NCBI GenBank assembly: GCA_011800155.1
Contig: CM022368.1
Span: 1,302,001-1,366,000, forward strand
Length of the DNA stretch: 64,000 nucleotides
Direction of reading: 5' to 3'
From: Flammulina velutipes
Lineage: Eukaryota > Basidiomycota > Agaricomycetes > Agaricales > Physalacriaceae
The position numbers were made by a program, and so were the translations under genes. The notes below the pieces were generated by a model that worked only from the letters and a program-made list of their open reading frames with translations, ran no database searches and was not told the origin of the DNA. Below, piece by piece: positions 1 through 13,083 of the stretch (its first letter is position 1; every line of letters begins with the position of its first letter).

Positions 1-1618
1 CTGCATGAGATCCAACAGAGGTCGCGTCACGCCAGATTCGTCGTTTTCTTTCATGCCTAACCTCCGTGCCATCTGCCTCCCATACTCTTTCGAAGTGACA
101 GTTTGTATATGGGCCTCCAAAGACGGCAGGATGGAGAGACCTAATTCTGTTAGCTCCTCAACCTCCTCGTCTTTGAGCTGGGACGACGATGGGAAGGGTT
201 GGTTGTGCTTCTTTTCGTATCCGATGAGCGGGGCAAGCGCTTTGAGGAGCGCAGTAAGAGCGTAAATGCTGTAGGCCAATTAGACATTAGTTCCAAGCCA
301 AAATGCACGGACGCACATCATCTCAGGCTGTCGTCGGTATGTATATCGTCCTCCGTCGTCTGAATGGTTGCAAATGTGGAAAGGGTCGAACATGTCCATG
401 AAGGCAAACGGTCCATAGTCAATCGTCAGTCCCAGAATAGATATGCTGAACGTCAATCAGAATAGAATGAATGGATAGAAACGTTTGAACCCACTTGTCC
501 GTGTTAAGCACACCGTGCATGAAACCAAACGCCTGCCACGCAGCGACCATCTTCGCATTCCTCTCTGCTACCTCCCAAACCAGTTTCTCTGCCCATACTC
601 CATTTCCTTCTCTGACATGTAGAAGACATTCAGCAGTATACTCCCCAAGCAACCTCAGACTCTCCAAGTCGACCGTCTGCTGCCCACCCCCGAACCACAT
701 CATCCCCTGATCACTTTTCAAAGGGTTGAACGCCTGGAAATTTCCGATTCGGACAAACGAAGGCGCCACCCGCGCCACGACAGACGCGCGCTCTTTCCTT
801 TCCCTGTACACCTGTACATCGGGAGCGCTGATGAGCGACAGAGCGCGGGTAGTTGGGATGCCCAAAGCGTGCATGTACTCTGAGCATAGGTATTCGCGGA
901 TGGAGGAACGCGTCACTGCAAGTCCATCTGCAGTACGGGAGTATGGGGTTCGACCGGAACCCTTGAGCTGGATCTCTAAACTGTCCGGTCCCGACGTGGA
1001 GGTGGACAGCACCGTCGTAGCTCTTCCGTCCCCTAGCTGGCCTGCCCAGCTCCCGAACTGATGCCCACTATATCGCAAGGCGTATGGCTCAAAGTCCTTT
1101 CGGATCGCGACGCCTCCCAAGACCTGTAGCAGCTCATTGGCCGCTTCGTCGGGCTTGGCTGAGGCGTCATACAGAAGAGAGGGTGCGTTTCCAACGTCAA
1201 GAAACGGAAGGGCAGACGGGGATATAGACAGTAGAAGTCGTGTACCAGAGTCGTCCTCTTCCGGTACGAGTAGATCTCCCACAGGGACATTGGGTTCGCG
1301 TTTGGCTATCCAGTCCTCTATGAATGCTGCTTTGTCAAGTCCAGTCTGTACCTCCTCGGAATCTGGCTCCGTGGGGAACCTGATGTCGTAGGGGAATCCA
1401 AGGACAAGGGGTCGGACATATGAGAAATGGACATTGGGATCGACAAGACGAGCGCGCCGGATAGAGGACGGTACGAATGCAGACTCTCCGGTACGTACAG
1501 AAGCTGGATCCGCTACGAGTCTGCTCGGTAGAGGCGTGGAAGAGATAGGTAGACTGGAAACTTTGTATGATTGTGAGCTCATTGCTCGACGATAGATGAG
1601 CGTCGGGAGAGGGCGCAT
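1..1618 (-). CDS. SelO/YdiU-family protein adenylyltransferase (pseudokinase), 3' end cut by window edge
   Basis: Members of this family are kinase-fold proteins that transfer AMP from ATP to Ser/Thr/Tyr of target proteins; eukaryotic members are usually mitochondrial and linked to redox control. Seen here: an ATG at 1618, a Ser/Arg-rich N-terminus, then the hallmark YSGHQFG and GQLGDGRA motifs, [10 protein letters not shown], and [10 protein letters not shown] followed by [12 protein letters not shown]. After an intron near 419-460 comes [13 protein letters not shown], the family's metal-binding DYG motif, followed by ICNHSD. A further exon at 1-280 carries an acidic/helical C-terminal part (LKALAPL, RRLGM), and the stop lies outside the window. 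A second in-frame ATG at 1582 could also be the start. Family assignment is firm; targeting to mitochondria is inference. Confidence 0.9.
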
Positions 1619-1839
1619 TCAGATGACGTTATCATCTTTCCTCCGATAGAGTTCGTGTGATCGCGGTCTCCAAAAAATCGTGATCCCAGATTCATAGTGA
1701 GTACTAATGTTGTGGCATGGATGTTGGCTGATACGTTTTAAGATGTCGGTACAGGGTGGTGGGAGATGCAAACATTCTTAACAGATCTAGACCTACATAT
1801 CTACATTGAGGGCCAGGTGTCAACAAAGCAGCGTTAATT

Positions 1840-4621
1840 TTACGCTTTGTACTTGAAGAGATTCCTGTCTTCCTCGTCCCTCTCTAGATATTCATTATCA
1901 ACACACCAATCAATCTGGCGCTTGATCAAGTCCACATCAGGCTTGAAGTGCACAGAAACCGCTTTGATTACCTCTTCCTTCAGGCGCTCGTATTTCAGTC
2001 TCTTCTTCGCCTTCATTACCCGAACGATGGCTGCGGAAACAATGTGCTTTCGGTCGCTTTCAATGGCACTGTGCGTCTTCTTCGATTCCTCCTCCTAGAA
2101 AAAGGTCAATTATCAGGACACGTCGATTGAGACAAGACTTGGTACGTACAGTGACTTTGCTTTGAATGGAGTTGATATGAACTTTGATCTTGTCATCTTT
2201 GAAGTCGTTGTTGAATTCGAAAACGTCTGAAGCGTTGACCTCCGGGCCCTTGGGCAATTTCCGTAGAACCTTCTTCTTTCCGCACGCCAAACTTTGTAGG
2301 ACAGGCTTCAGATCTTTTTCCTCTGAAGGAGACGTCAGAATATGATGTGCTTCAATAAGCAAGGGGTACCTAAACAGACACTCGCTTTGATGATCTCATA
2401 AGACAGGCTATCCTCTCCGTTGAACAGAAGCATGACCACTGCCTGGTAGAGACTCAAGGAGAGGTCCTTAGGCCCGTGCTTGAACCGCGTTCTGAGCTCT
2501 GCGGTCCCCAGGGCATGTGTCCAAAAAAGTTGACGTGCTGAATGCTTCTTCTTGTAGTATGTCTCCTCAAACCTAGTCAGTTGTTCTTGCATCTTCAAAG
2601 AACGTTAGTCATCTTGCCGGCTAAACATACGCCACAAACCTTTACGGGTAGCGAAAATGAGTTCTGCTCAGGCGAAAATGGCCATACGGACTGTTGGAGA
2701 ATCCTGACGTTCAACTTTTGGGCCGGATCGTCGGCTGGAAGCGTAGCATGCCATTCGAGCATCATATCCCTAGACAAGGCCAAATCCTTGAACATATCTT
2801 CCCCAACACTAAATTCGGCATCGTAGTCGTTCTTCAGCTTCTTGAGCATTTCCTGCTCGATATCATTCGACGCGCTCCGGTCTGTGAGAATTCGTTTTGC
2901 CAATCGATGATGATAGAAGGTCCTGAAGACGTCCTTGTCGTTGGTGAATCGGTACAAGGCCAAAGCTGCGTCCAGCAATCCGTGGAACACTACGTCAGTG
3001 GCTCCCTTCTGACCTTTACGCATCGTCTTGTCCAAGTACTTCGCGATCATCTCAGCGGGTTTGTTTTGTCTCCTCAGGAAACCAGCCCGGAAGCCTTCTT
3101 CAACTGCTTGCTTGAACTTGGCGTTGGTGACAAGTCTCGTAGATGCAGGATCGACATCAACGAAACAGTTGGATAGCGCATGCTGACAAATTTGATTGAA
3201 GTCGAGGAGTCGTGTAACCATCTCTTCTTGCCTCGGAATGTCCTTGACGATAGTGGACACTTTCTCGTCGACAAATTTGCGAAACGCAGCTCGGAGCACT
3301 TCGGAGGTACCCACTCGGACGAAGAGTTTGTAGACTGAAGATAATTGAGCGGCATTGAAGTTGGACTTGTCGAGTACAGAGATCGCTGAATCGATCGATG
3401 TAAGTTTGGTTCGTCAAAAAGGATGTGATACACATACTCCCGTGAGCGAGCCAATCAGCCTTATCCTGTATAGATGCCAACTCAGCAGCTTCCCGGACGG
3501 CACCAAAGCTTGAAGCTTGGAGTACGTCTTTGGACCTCTGAAATTCGAGCTGAATTTGAGCGTGTAGCTCGTCAAAGAACTCTTGAGGCTTTGTTTCTTG
3601 ATAATTTTTGGCCTTGGCTGCGTACTGTTCCCTGGTCATGTCGATGTAGAAGTCTGAATATATGTGGTATTGGCCAAGGAGACCGATGTGCGCCATGATG
3701 GCTTTCACAGCATCTCTCTGAGGATGGGCAGCTCTAGAGTAATAATTAGTCAAAGATCTAGAAGAACGTGACACTGTCTTACTTATTCTCTCTTTCCCAA
3801 CGCGCCCACGAACTCAACGAGTTTTCCAGGGATTTGCGGATCTCCATGTTCGATAGTATGAACTCGACGAAAGCGGCGTAAGCCAATGCCCTAAGGTGAT
3901 GATGAGGGATTGGTTGAGCGAAGCCGATTGCACTTACTGTATACTTTCGATACCAGCATTTTTGCCTGCATAGAGCTCGTCCAAACAGACACAGATAGCC
4001 TGAAGCGTGCACTACAAAGATGCAGGTTTAATGCTGGAGGTAGAGTGTAGATGGTATGTGTGCACTTACTGTCTTATCATGGTACTTGACGCAAACGTCC
4101 TTGAAGCTGGCAAGCCATTCTATCTCGTCCGGTTGTTGCGTTTTGGCATCTTTGAGACTGGCCACCAGGTCGCGTGCATAATTGTTACAATGTTGCTGTA
4201 TGGTGTGGTGCAGGTCATGTCCTCGTTCCGCGATGATCAAATAGCGACAAGCATCGAATATGTGCTCATAATTCATGTATAGATGGTTGTCGGAGAGGAT
4301 GGTACGTATGCCATCTTTTACAGTCTTCTGCGCGTCCTTGATTTGGCGCTCGATGAGGGCCTTGTCTATATCATTGTTCAATGGGTAGTAAATAAATCCC
4401 ATGTAAAACCGACCTGGGAACGTAACTCCTTCGACAGTGATCCTCACGATGTTTGTGTTCTGCTTGGTTGTATCATCGTGCCGAACATGCCTGCGTTGAG
4501 AGATGTCACTATCTGCGTGCAGACGGGCAATCTTATGCGAAGGCTCATCGTCCTCTATCTCCTTGCCGAACTTGCTAGTCGTAGAGGACGGCAGCTTCAA
4601 AAGTGAAGCTACACTGATCAT
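1840..4621 (-). CDS. Cullin, CUL4-like scaffold of a cullin-RING ubiquitin ligase
   Basis: Cullins hold a substrate receptor at the N-terminal repeats and the RBX1 RING protein at the C-terminal domain. Visible elements: N-terminal cullin repeats over several exons (NYEHIFDACRYL near the start), the central KPAEMIAKYLD and YHHRLAKRIL motifs typical of the cullin core, then LQSLACGKKKVL and a C-terminal neddylation domain with IVRVMKAKKRL. The lysine codon of VMK at 2011-2013 is the expected NEDD8 acceptor. The protein ends in YLERDEEDRNLFKYKA, the usual cullin tail with a lysine before the final Ala. LQSLACGK..VL and the PKGPEV segment resemble CUL4 more than CUL1 or CUL3, so CUL4 is the best guess, but only a tree would settle it. 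The NEDD8 E1 subunit UBA3 is also in this window (43.7 kb). Confidence 0.88.
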
Positions 4622-4743
4622 GGTGGTCGATGATCAAGGTCAATAGTAAGCACTGTGACGTTATCCGACGACGCGACCTCCATTCCGAATTCTCTTTTTT
4701 CCAGTCTCTATAATTACTGCACCGTTGATCTCCATATACTCAT

Positions 4744-5545
4744 CTATGAGATGTACCCTTTCTTCTCCAAGTACTCCGTGATTATACGCACACTCTCGGT
4801 CACGTCCGTCGTCGCTGTATTAATATGCAACTCCGGCTTTTCTGGCGCCTCGTACGGCGCAGATATCCCAGTGAATTCTATGTACCTCGGTCAATTGGGA
4901 TCCACAAAGATGCTTCAACGATCTTACCTTTGATCTCCCCAGCGCGCGCCTTCTTGTATAACCCCTTAGGATCCCGTTGTTCGACAACTTCCAAAGGTGC
5001 ATCTACGAACACCTCGACGAACGGTATACCGGCTTTGTCATGGATCTCCCTAGCAGAGTCCCGGTCTTTTAGATATGGAGAGATGAATGCAGTGATTGTG
5101 ATGGCGGACGCGTCTGCAAATAGCTTTGCAACCTACGTCGATGTCAGTGGAAGCGCAAAAGTGCCCAAGAAATTCTCGTACCTCTCCTATCCGACGAATA
5201 TTTTCATTTCGCGATTTTTCATCAAAGCCAAGGTCCTTGTTCAAACCAAATCGAACGTTGTCACCGTCGAGGCGGTATGAGAATTTATGCAGATGGAGAA
5301 GGTGTTGTTCTAGTGCGCAAGCGATGGTCGACTAGTGGGTCGTGAGTCTTAGTCTCCAGTCGTAGGATGAACCTCTTTACCTTCCCACTAGCACTCAATC
5401 CGGTGAGCCATATCGTAGCACCTTTCTGCTTCAAGAGTGTTTGGCGCTCGTCCGTAGAGACCGAACCTAAAATACCAAGTTCAGTTCAGAGAGATCCAGA
5501 TCAATCGCATAACATACCAGGGTGGAAGGTAATGTTGCTGGCCAT
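4744..5545 (-). CDS. MET14: Adenylyl-sulfate kinase (APS kinase), sulfate assimilation
   Basis: Phosphorylates adenosine 5'-phosphosulfate with ATP to PAPS, the second step of sulfate activation in the cytosol. Five exons join to about 200 residues, the normal fungal length. The first exon is [10 protein letters not shown]. The Walker A loop GLSASGKST is split by an intron. It is followed by [13 protein letters not shown], the substrate-binding [16 protein letters not shown] segment (here [13 protein letters not shown]), [22 protein letters not shown], and [16 protein letters not shown] joined across a roughly 50-nt intron to [12 protein letters not shown]. The last residues are [10 protein letters not shown]. 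All introns have GT..AG ends. It lies 122 bp upstream of the cullin start on the same strand. Recognition is very firm. Confidence 0.97.
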
Positions 5546-5835
5546 TGTAGAGCTGTGAGTAACTTTGAGGAAGCAATGAAATCGCTCGGATTATAATCTT
5601 CGCATCCAGTGCGCGTTTGATGGTGTCACGATTTGATCACCATTGCGTGATCAAGCTTGATCGACACATGATAGCAATTTATAGACGCCACATTACTATT
5701 ACAGGAATCTTTTCAATCTCTACATCTTCAGGTTCTTAAGAAAATAATTCATCAAAGAAAGTTCAAGTCCGAAAGCAAATATCAAAAACAAACAGAGTCA
5801 TACATCGCGAAGAAGGCTGGGTCGTCATTGCAAGG

Positions 5836-8384
5836 TCATTGAGATTGCTTTTGCTGCTCCAGGCCTGAAGAGCCTTCCCCCGTGCCCATATTTGGACCGT
5901 TCAGACGAGCGAAAAAGTTGTCCCATTGACCTTGTCAACTTTATCAGCAAGGAACTAATCGCACAAGTACGATCGAACTCACCCCAATCAAACATGCCGC
6001 CAGGAATTCCATCCAGCTGGTCAATAAGCCCCACATCTCCAAAGTCCAAGGTATTCATCACTTGAGGATCTTTCGAAAGGAGATTCATCGCAGGGTTCAA
6101 GTTGGCGGCACCAGGAGCGTTCACGAAAGAACTCATTTCCATAGCAGACCCAGTCGAACGTCCGACGTCCAACTCCGTTCCATCGCCCGTCAAGAAAACA
6201 CCTCCTCCGGGATGTGTATGATCTCGTTTGTATTCTATACCGGAGAGGTTCTTTTGTTCCGTCATGCCACTCGTGGGGTTGAGAGACGGGTGCCCGTCAA
6301 CGCCGACATGGTCCTCCGCCGATGTGGCCTCGTACAATAGTCCGATAATTTCAGAAGTCTGAAGGTGTATGAATGAGTAATGTTTGGACTGTTAATCGAA
6401 AGCAGGACATACCTTTCTCCTGGTGCTCATATGATCGGGACTCAGGCGAGCCTCCCATCGTCGCACGCAATCTCTAAGCTTGCCAAGCTTGCTACGAGCT
6501 TCGGCGTCACGACGACGTGCCCAAGTGTGATACTGAACAAGCGCACAGCTCGTTGCGCCATAGGCCACTAACAACCACACGTCGTAAACGCCCTCATGAG
6601 CGTCCAGCCAATCAATTGCATCTCCGGTCAGCACCACCAGACTTGACCATCGTTCAGCAGTCAGTCCGAATTTGAGATGCGCAGGGCACGAATACGACAT
6701 CCGCATGAACACGCGCCAGAAAACCATGCAAGCACAAGTATAGAGGATGTGCAAGATTCCCGCTGTGAGAGGAGTATCAACACCACGATATTTGAGTGCT
6801 TCGGGAAGTCTGTCCCTCCAAGCCTCGATATCAGCGAGAAGTTTCTCCAACACATCATCCGTTGTGAGTGTGAGGCCAGTTGGGCTGTAGATGGTCTTGA
6901 GAATACGTCCCAAAAGCACGGAGAGACGAACAAGTTCGTCCATGTAGAGATCGTTGACGTCTCCTCCGCTCGGCAAGCGCGTGTCACAATCCTGGACATC
7001 AATCATGAACGGGTGTCCGTACGTGAGACTGATCCATCTATCGCTAATGACGCATGCGCCCCAGAGGCGACGTCGCAATGCGATGTCCTGGGGGACACTT
7101 TCGGTGCGGTGCAAGCCAAGATCCTGGGCCATACGGATGGCAGAGCCAAGGCGGACCCAGAGGGCGGAAAGAGCGTTGGGCACGAACTGCGAATGGCAAT
7201 CGCCCGTCATACAGAGAATGAGGATAGATTGAACGTTGACGATGTTGGCGGTCGAGAGGACGTCGTCGGCGCGTATCAAGGCGTTAACGATGTAGCGGAT
7301 GGTGTCGAATACACCCTGAGGAAATTGGCGCCGAGCCGCTGCGACAAGACACATGGAATACAAGAGGAGCGGGGGCGGGGGCGAGCTGGCGAGGAATTCT
7401 TGAGGCGTGACGATAGGCAGAAGAGGTGCGACCTCTGTAAAGTATACGTTGACGAGGTTCTCCAAGAGCTCTGGCTCGACATGCATATCTTTTGGTAAAG
7501 GCGGGGCAGCATGCTGGTCATCCCGAGGTGGTTTCCGGACTTGAATGGTTGAAGAAGGCGAGAGAGAAACCTCAAAGGTGTGATGGTAGCGGAGATCATA
7601 CGGCTCGTAGGCGCGAGGGGGGAGAGTAGCTGTAAGATGAATGAGTTGGATCTCGCGATGGTCAACCGAGGTGCTCACCGAACGCAGTGACGTCGTGCTC
7701 GGTAGTCCGATGGCGCTGCTGCTGCTCCTGTGCTTTTTCGGGAACGTGGTCGTCGTCTGACAGTTTTTTCTTCTTGAAACGCGTCTCTGTAATGGGGAGG
7801 AAGAATGTGCACTCGAAGCCGTACTGTTTGCAGTGTTGACAGGCAACTGGCTCGGTCTCGGGAAGGATGTCGCAGCGAATTTTTCGGGAGCGACATGAAT
7901 CGCAGGCTCTTGCTGTTTTTGTGCGTTTCTTTATATCGGCTGCAGAGGATCCCGTGGGGCGGGCATCGTCGTCCGTGTCGTCGTCCTTGCGCGAGTCTTT
8001 GCGCTTTCGCTTGGAGGATGAAGACTGCTCGCTAGCGGATGGTGGAGGAGGCTGTGGCGGAGGGGGCTGGGAATACATGACTACGGATTGGCCAACGACG
8101 CCTGGATGTTGCCCGACGACCTGCTGGTATTGGGTGGGTGGATACTGGTACGGATAGGGCGGCATGTGGTAGGGATACGGCTGTGGCGGAGGCGGCGATC
8201 CATGGTGATATGGATGTTGCTGGTAGGGCGGGTACGAGGGATTCATTAAATAAGGCGGTGGATAACCGGCGGGAATGGGAGGGGGCGGGGGCGGTGCCGT
8301 CGGCAAGGAACGCTTTTGCCGGGGTCTCTTTGCAGTATTGTCCTTGGTCGGCTCAGTCGGCGGCTCGGTGGGTGGCGAAGGCAT
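5836..8384 (-). CDS. Zn2Cys6 binuclear-cluster transcription factor with fungal-specific TF domain
   Basis: Likely a nuclear DNA-binding regulator. The N-terminal 120 residues are rich in Pro, Tyr, Gln and His. Then comes a basic patch and the cluster ACDSCRSRKIRCD followed by CQHCKQYGFEC, giving the six cysteines in Zn2Cys6 spacing, directly followed by the basic FKKKK linker. A Gln-rich stretch and an intron lead to the middle homology region: ENLVNVYFTEVAPLLP, AIRMAQDLGLHR, RRRLWGACVISDRWIS, YGHPFMID and DCDTRLP. The C-terminus is acidic, Asn/Gly/Gln rich and looks like an activation domain; the last intron sits in FDWGQWDNFF and the protein ends at 5836. The target genes are unknown; APS kinase lies next to it but nothing ties the two. 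A TATA-like TATATAAA lies only 13 bp upstream of this ATG, so the in-frame ATG at 8246 is an alternative start. Confidence 0.9.
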
Positions 8385-9120
8385 CTTGAAAGGTCCCTTT
8401 ATATATGTCGCTTATTCAATGATTCTGGTGACTAAGCACGTTTTTCTAGTCCCGGGTCAGCCCCCGCCTGAGTACTTGTCGTAAACTACTTGCCTGCTTG
8501 AATCCCCGCCGTATGCGCCAAATGTCAACAATGGTCAAACCCAACCTTGCCGTCCTCGTTTCGCACTCCGACAACCACCGCCCTGACAAATCAGTCACGC
8601 CTTCCCTAATGCCGCCGGCTTCTTCGTCGTCCGTAGTGGCGCTCGTTTCCGAACACAATGCACAAACTCGCATCGTGTGCGAGTGGAGCTCGTAAAATAA
8701 TTATTTCGTAACCAAAAATGCTATTGTCATTCCATCTGAGTCAACACTTCTACCACACCGATCCTTACCGCAGCGTAGATCTCCCATCCGGCCTGAGGCT
8801 CAATTTCCCCCCTCCCCTCCTCGCTAGCGCCCCGCTCGTAGACTTTAGTAGCTGCCTTTCGGCTTCGTTCATAATTATAAACGGATGATTCCTTGAACCA
8901 TATTCGATATGTAATTCAATGCCACGCACCAGATTTCTCACAGGTCCCTTATCTCGGTGGAACGTGGCGCACGAATGGAAGCTGTTCTGCATGTTCAGTA
9001 ACCCTCATAAAATAAACAGATCGTCTCTTGTTCGATTTAATTATCATCTAGAAAATTTATAGGTCGTCGTTATAGTCGTAGAGGTCCATGGCAAATACTA
9101 TCAAGAACGAAATTATTGTA
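8385..9120. other. Intergenic, upstream of the Zn2Cys6 regulator and downstream of the SAC phosphatase
   Basis: Both neighbours are on the minus strand, so this holds the regulator's promoter and 5' leader plus the 3' end of the phosphatase transcript. Short open frames on either strand show no family resemblance, no splice structure and no codon pattern to support them. An AT-rich stretch near 8695-8720 and another at 9005-9060 are the only compositional changes. No tRNA or repeat seen. Confidence 0.6.
8398..8405 (-). promoter_or_regulatory. TATA-like box just upstream of the Zn2Cys6 regulator ATG
   Basis: Read on the minus strand the bases are TATATAAA, 13 bp before the ATG at 8384. That is closer than a TATA box normally lies to a start codon, so either it is not used or transcription starts inside the annotated first exon. 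Confidence 0.4.
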
Positions 9121-12100
9121 TCAACCGCCAAGCCACAGGAGCCGCTTAACCCCATATTCCATCTTCGCATACATCGAAGTCATGCGCTGGGCCTCTGCCA
9201 GCCTAAAATACACTGTCAGATTAACGCAGGCCTTCATTGAATGATTACTCACCCAACGACATCCTCAACTTTGATAAACTCCCCAGATACGCTGCCCGCA
9301 TCCTCACACGCTCGTCTCATGCGCTCCACTATCATATCTACCGCCTCCCGACAACTCGCCGCCTCATCCACCTCTTCGACACCCACCGCAACACCGTCGT
9401 CGTCTGAGGACGCACGCCGCATCCTGGTCGGGTCGATGGGTAGCATCTTGAATGCTGCGATACTCTTCTCTGTGGTTTCGGGGCCAACAGCGGTCCCTAA
9501 AATTGACGACAACGACCCTCGCCCAACCCGGCTTCTGTTGGCCATGGTCACAGACTTGCGGTTGACAGACGCAAGCGGAGGTGAAGTGGGACCTTCCAAG
9601 CTATTCCTCACAGAATAGCTCGTCATGCGGGTGATTTCATGGCTATTCAACCATTCTATCACAAAACCTGCGTTCTGCTCTGGATCACGGCTCGCTTCTT
9701 CTAGCGGCGATAGGATGTAGGCACCTACTCACGTCAGTCAACATAAAACCATGTTACAGACCGGCACTTACCCTTGGAAATTCCTACAACATCTCCCAAA
9801 GGTACACGGGTATACTTCTTGACTTTTTGAAGGGTATAATCATAGCTCTGTGGGCCGTCAGTCCCATCTATATTCCAAAAAGGCAACGGGAACTTACTAT
9901 AATATAAATAGCACGGACAGTCTGACATGCGCGTTTAGCTGAAAGGATTTATAGTGGTGTGAAAGCATACTTACCAAAAGCAAAACTTTCTCCTCCCATT
10001 TATCTCCTACTCTCACATTGAGATTCTCGGGCGAAAACATAGTCCATCCGGCCAATAGTCTCTCGCCTTCTTCCAACACTCTGCTGACGCTGGTCGCAAT
10101 AGCTTCTGCGCGGATCTTAGATAATCGAATGAGATCGCGCGGGTCGGTGCTCTGTAGCTTCAAGAGAAACTCAGAGAACACAGTGATAGTCCGGTGTCCT
10201 AACATGAAATCGATGACAGCTTGACAGAACCAATCACTGAACGTCGATGTATACATCCTAGAGCCCACTCATGAGCATGGTGTCCATTCATTTAAAAATC
10301 CAATTACCTCGCTAGAGAGTTCACCCCATCGTTGAGTAAGCCACTCAGGTCGCGTTTCCCAGTTCTATCTCATGTCAGATAGCTCAGAAGTCTAGTTCAC
10401 AAGCCCACTGACCTCGTGAAATCACCCTTGAGAGCTGATGTGCCAGCACTGAATTCATTCATTAAGACGCCACCCGGCAGAATCAAGCACACTCACTAAG
10501 CCCGACTGATAGCATCTCCGTTGTTTGCCCACATGTCATTGAAAACGACATCGACATCTTCCCGTTTTCCTTCCATCAAAAGCGCCACGGCACCCAGCTG
10601 CTTTCCGAGCACGTAACGGGCGAACGCACTCTGCACCACGTTCGTTCGATCTAAACAATCAATGCAGTTCACGCGGAACACGCCTTTCTGTGTGGATAAA
10701 ATGTCGTCGTCACATAGCCAAAGATATCTACAAACCGTCAGTACAATTCAAATAAACTTCCCAACAACATACCCTTGTCCCTCAAATATCCTTTCCATGT
10801 TCTCGATCAATTTGGAGATGTTTTCGTACTTCATTCCCTTAGTTTCGACATGAAAGTCGTATTCATGATATTGAACATCGGCAGAAGCCAGTTCCCCAGT
10901 GTACTTCTTATACGCTTGCGTTAAGGCACCTTCTTTGCCTTGCTGTTCAGCTAGGTTGATGATTGTCTGCGGGGGAAGTTAGTAAATTGAATGTCCAGTT
11001 GGAGATGAACGGCATTACATGAGGCCCGTATCTTGGTATTGTCTTTCCGAAATGACGACGAACAGCATCAAGGTGTTGTGCAGGCGTACGGTCGGCCGCT
11101 AACACCGGAGGGGGCTTTAACCCATACCCATTCTGCGTCCAAAAAAGAGGTACTGATTGACACGCATCAGTTGACGCCACGAATTTAATATCTCCGTACT
11201 CACTTGAACCGCGTATTTGAACGTAGCTAAATGTGTTTGTTTTTCCCTCTCTCTAGAATGTTGGTGTCAGTAACCTGGCTAAAGTAATAATTTTATCCCA
11301 ACCTTAACGCGGACAATCGTCTCTGTCTCCACGTAGTTGGCTACGTGAGCTTCATCGTCAATGCCTCGCCGCTGGTATCGAAGACCAGCACGATCTCTTG
11401 AACGACGCGAAAGAATTATGTAGTCCACTGGCTCTTCCTCTAGGACGAAAGAAGAAATCTGGCAGTAGCCTTGCATCACCGGCAAGACATATGGGTGGAG
11501 CTGGGAGCATGTATTTAATAGACTGACATAGAAAAGCGATCTCTCACATACCCCGGCATCGATAAAAGGTTTCGCCAACCATTCGTTCCACCAAAATTGT
11601 CTATCGACCCGACGCCAAAGTGGAAGCGTAGGATTAGGCTCCCCGACGTTGCCGTGAGATTGTTGGCCACAAGGCAGCGCATCTAAATCTGCGAGTAACG
11701 CAGACTGTCGTTGCGCCTTGGAGATCAGATCCCGCTTGTGCTGCATCGACCGTGTAATATCTAGAAAGAATGAGAACAAGGCTTTGAGGCGAGGAACGGA
11801 ACATACCAAAATTGTAGGCGTAATACATGCCACCCTTCGTAAATTCTTTGATACATTCCCGCACGATCTTATCGTCGAGCTCGGAATGCCGTTCCTCAGC
11901 AGTGAGCGGCTCGACCGCTGGAGTAAGAATCGTTGCTAAGACCTCTTGAGGTTCTTTACTGAGAAGTTCTTCTTCCTCCGCGATGTCGACATTAAGCGCG
12001 TCCCCGTTTGTGCTAGGAGATGATGGGAAGATAGGCTTCCTCCAGAATGACAAACGGGAAGCAATGGCCTTCATAACCGGGGACCCCGCAGTGGATTCTG

Positions 12101-12952
12101 TCGATATATCTGATGCTGAATCCGAAGGCGAAAGAGGAAGGGTCGGAGTTGAAGAGTGTTCATCGATGTTGAGGTCATTATCAGGTGTTAGGAGTTTCGT
12201 AGGTGCTTCTGTAGAAAATTGGACGCGAGGACTGGGTTTGGGGGGAGAGTTCTGTGGTTGTGGAGCGTCGTCTGGGTCAGGGGAATTTGGAGGCTCTGGA
12301 AGGGCTGAAGAGATGGTGTCAAGAGTCTGACTTGTAGCAATAGTGGGCGATCTTTCTGCGGCACGAGATGCAAGGGTGTTGACGCGAATATGGGCAGCCT
12401 CTTCGCTGAGTGGTATCGCAGTGACACCTCTGACAGCGTGAATGGCATGGGACTCTTCAAACACTGCACTGAATTAGCATAGGCGGGGGCCAAGCCGAGA
12501 TGTACTCACAACTTCCAACATCATGCTTTCCAGTGATTACGAGCAGGTACGAAGCTACACAGACCATGAATGAGTAGATTTATAACGGTACGAAGAGTGA
12601 ACGCACACGAAAGAAGTTCAAGAATTCCTAGGATTCCGTAAACGACGACGGAGCCCTCCCATTCACCGAGGACGGATATTTCTTCGACCTTTCCTCCCTT
12701 TCCCCAAGAGATTTTGACGCCATGAGAAGATCCCAGGGCACCGTGAGGCCGTAGTAGCAGGCCCTCTTTGGTGACTAGCAATGCTATGTGGTCGTATGGT
12801 GAAGGTGCCGGCACGGCGGGAACGGTGTATTTGGGTTGCAAGTGGGGGATATTAGACAATCCCTGAACAGTAGACGATGACGAGGGCATGGACGGTGTTG
12901 CTACCGAGGCCACATTGGGCGGCTTGGGCGCCCTCGAGAAAAATTTCTTCAT
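9121..12952 (-). CDS. SAC-domain phosphoinositide phosphatase with C-terminal hSac2 domain
   Basis: Removes phosphate from phosphoinositides on internal membranes; animal relatives (INPP5F/Sac2) act on PI4P in endocytic traffic. Seen: a short N-terminus MKKFFSRAPKPP, a Ser/Pro-rich insert (about 100 residues, around 11.98-12.45 kb), then the SAC core with RDRAGLRYQRRG and NYVETETIV, and the catalytic NCIDCLDRTNVVQ motif (CX5R; the Cys codon is at 10664-10666). The C-terminal half continues with the GDFTRTGKR-type region split by introns, YKSFQLNAHVR, and a tail ending AKMEYGVKRLLWLGG, which fits an hSac2 domain. At least ten introns. Another in-frame ATG lies at 13015. The family is firm; orthology to a named yeast gene is not claimed. 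Confidence 0.9.
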
Positions 12953-13083
12953 CGCCGTCGAAGAGCAGGACAACCTGCACGACCTTGCGACACAACATTG
13001 ATCGACTAACGTCATAGCTGATCTATTTCAGATCCATCTACTATAGTTCTTCTCACAGCTGATGCTACATTTAGGCATTTACA

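Noticed and set aside
6677..7498. 273-residue open frame on the plus strand
   Set aside because: It lies exactly antisense to the conserved middle domain of the Zn2Cys6 regulator, has no recognisable motif, and is explained by the codon bias of the real gene.
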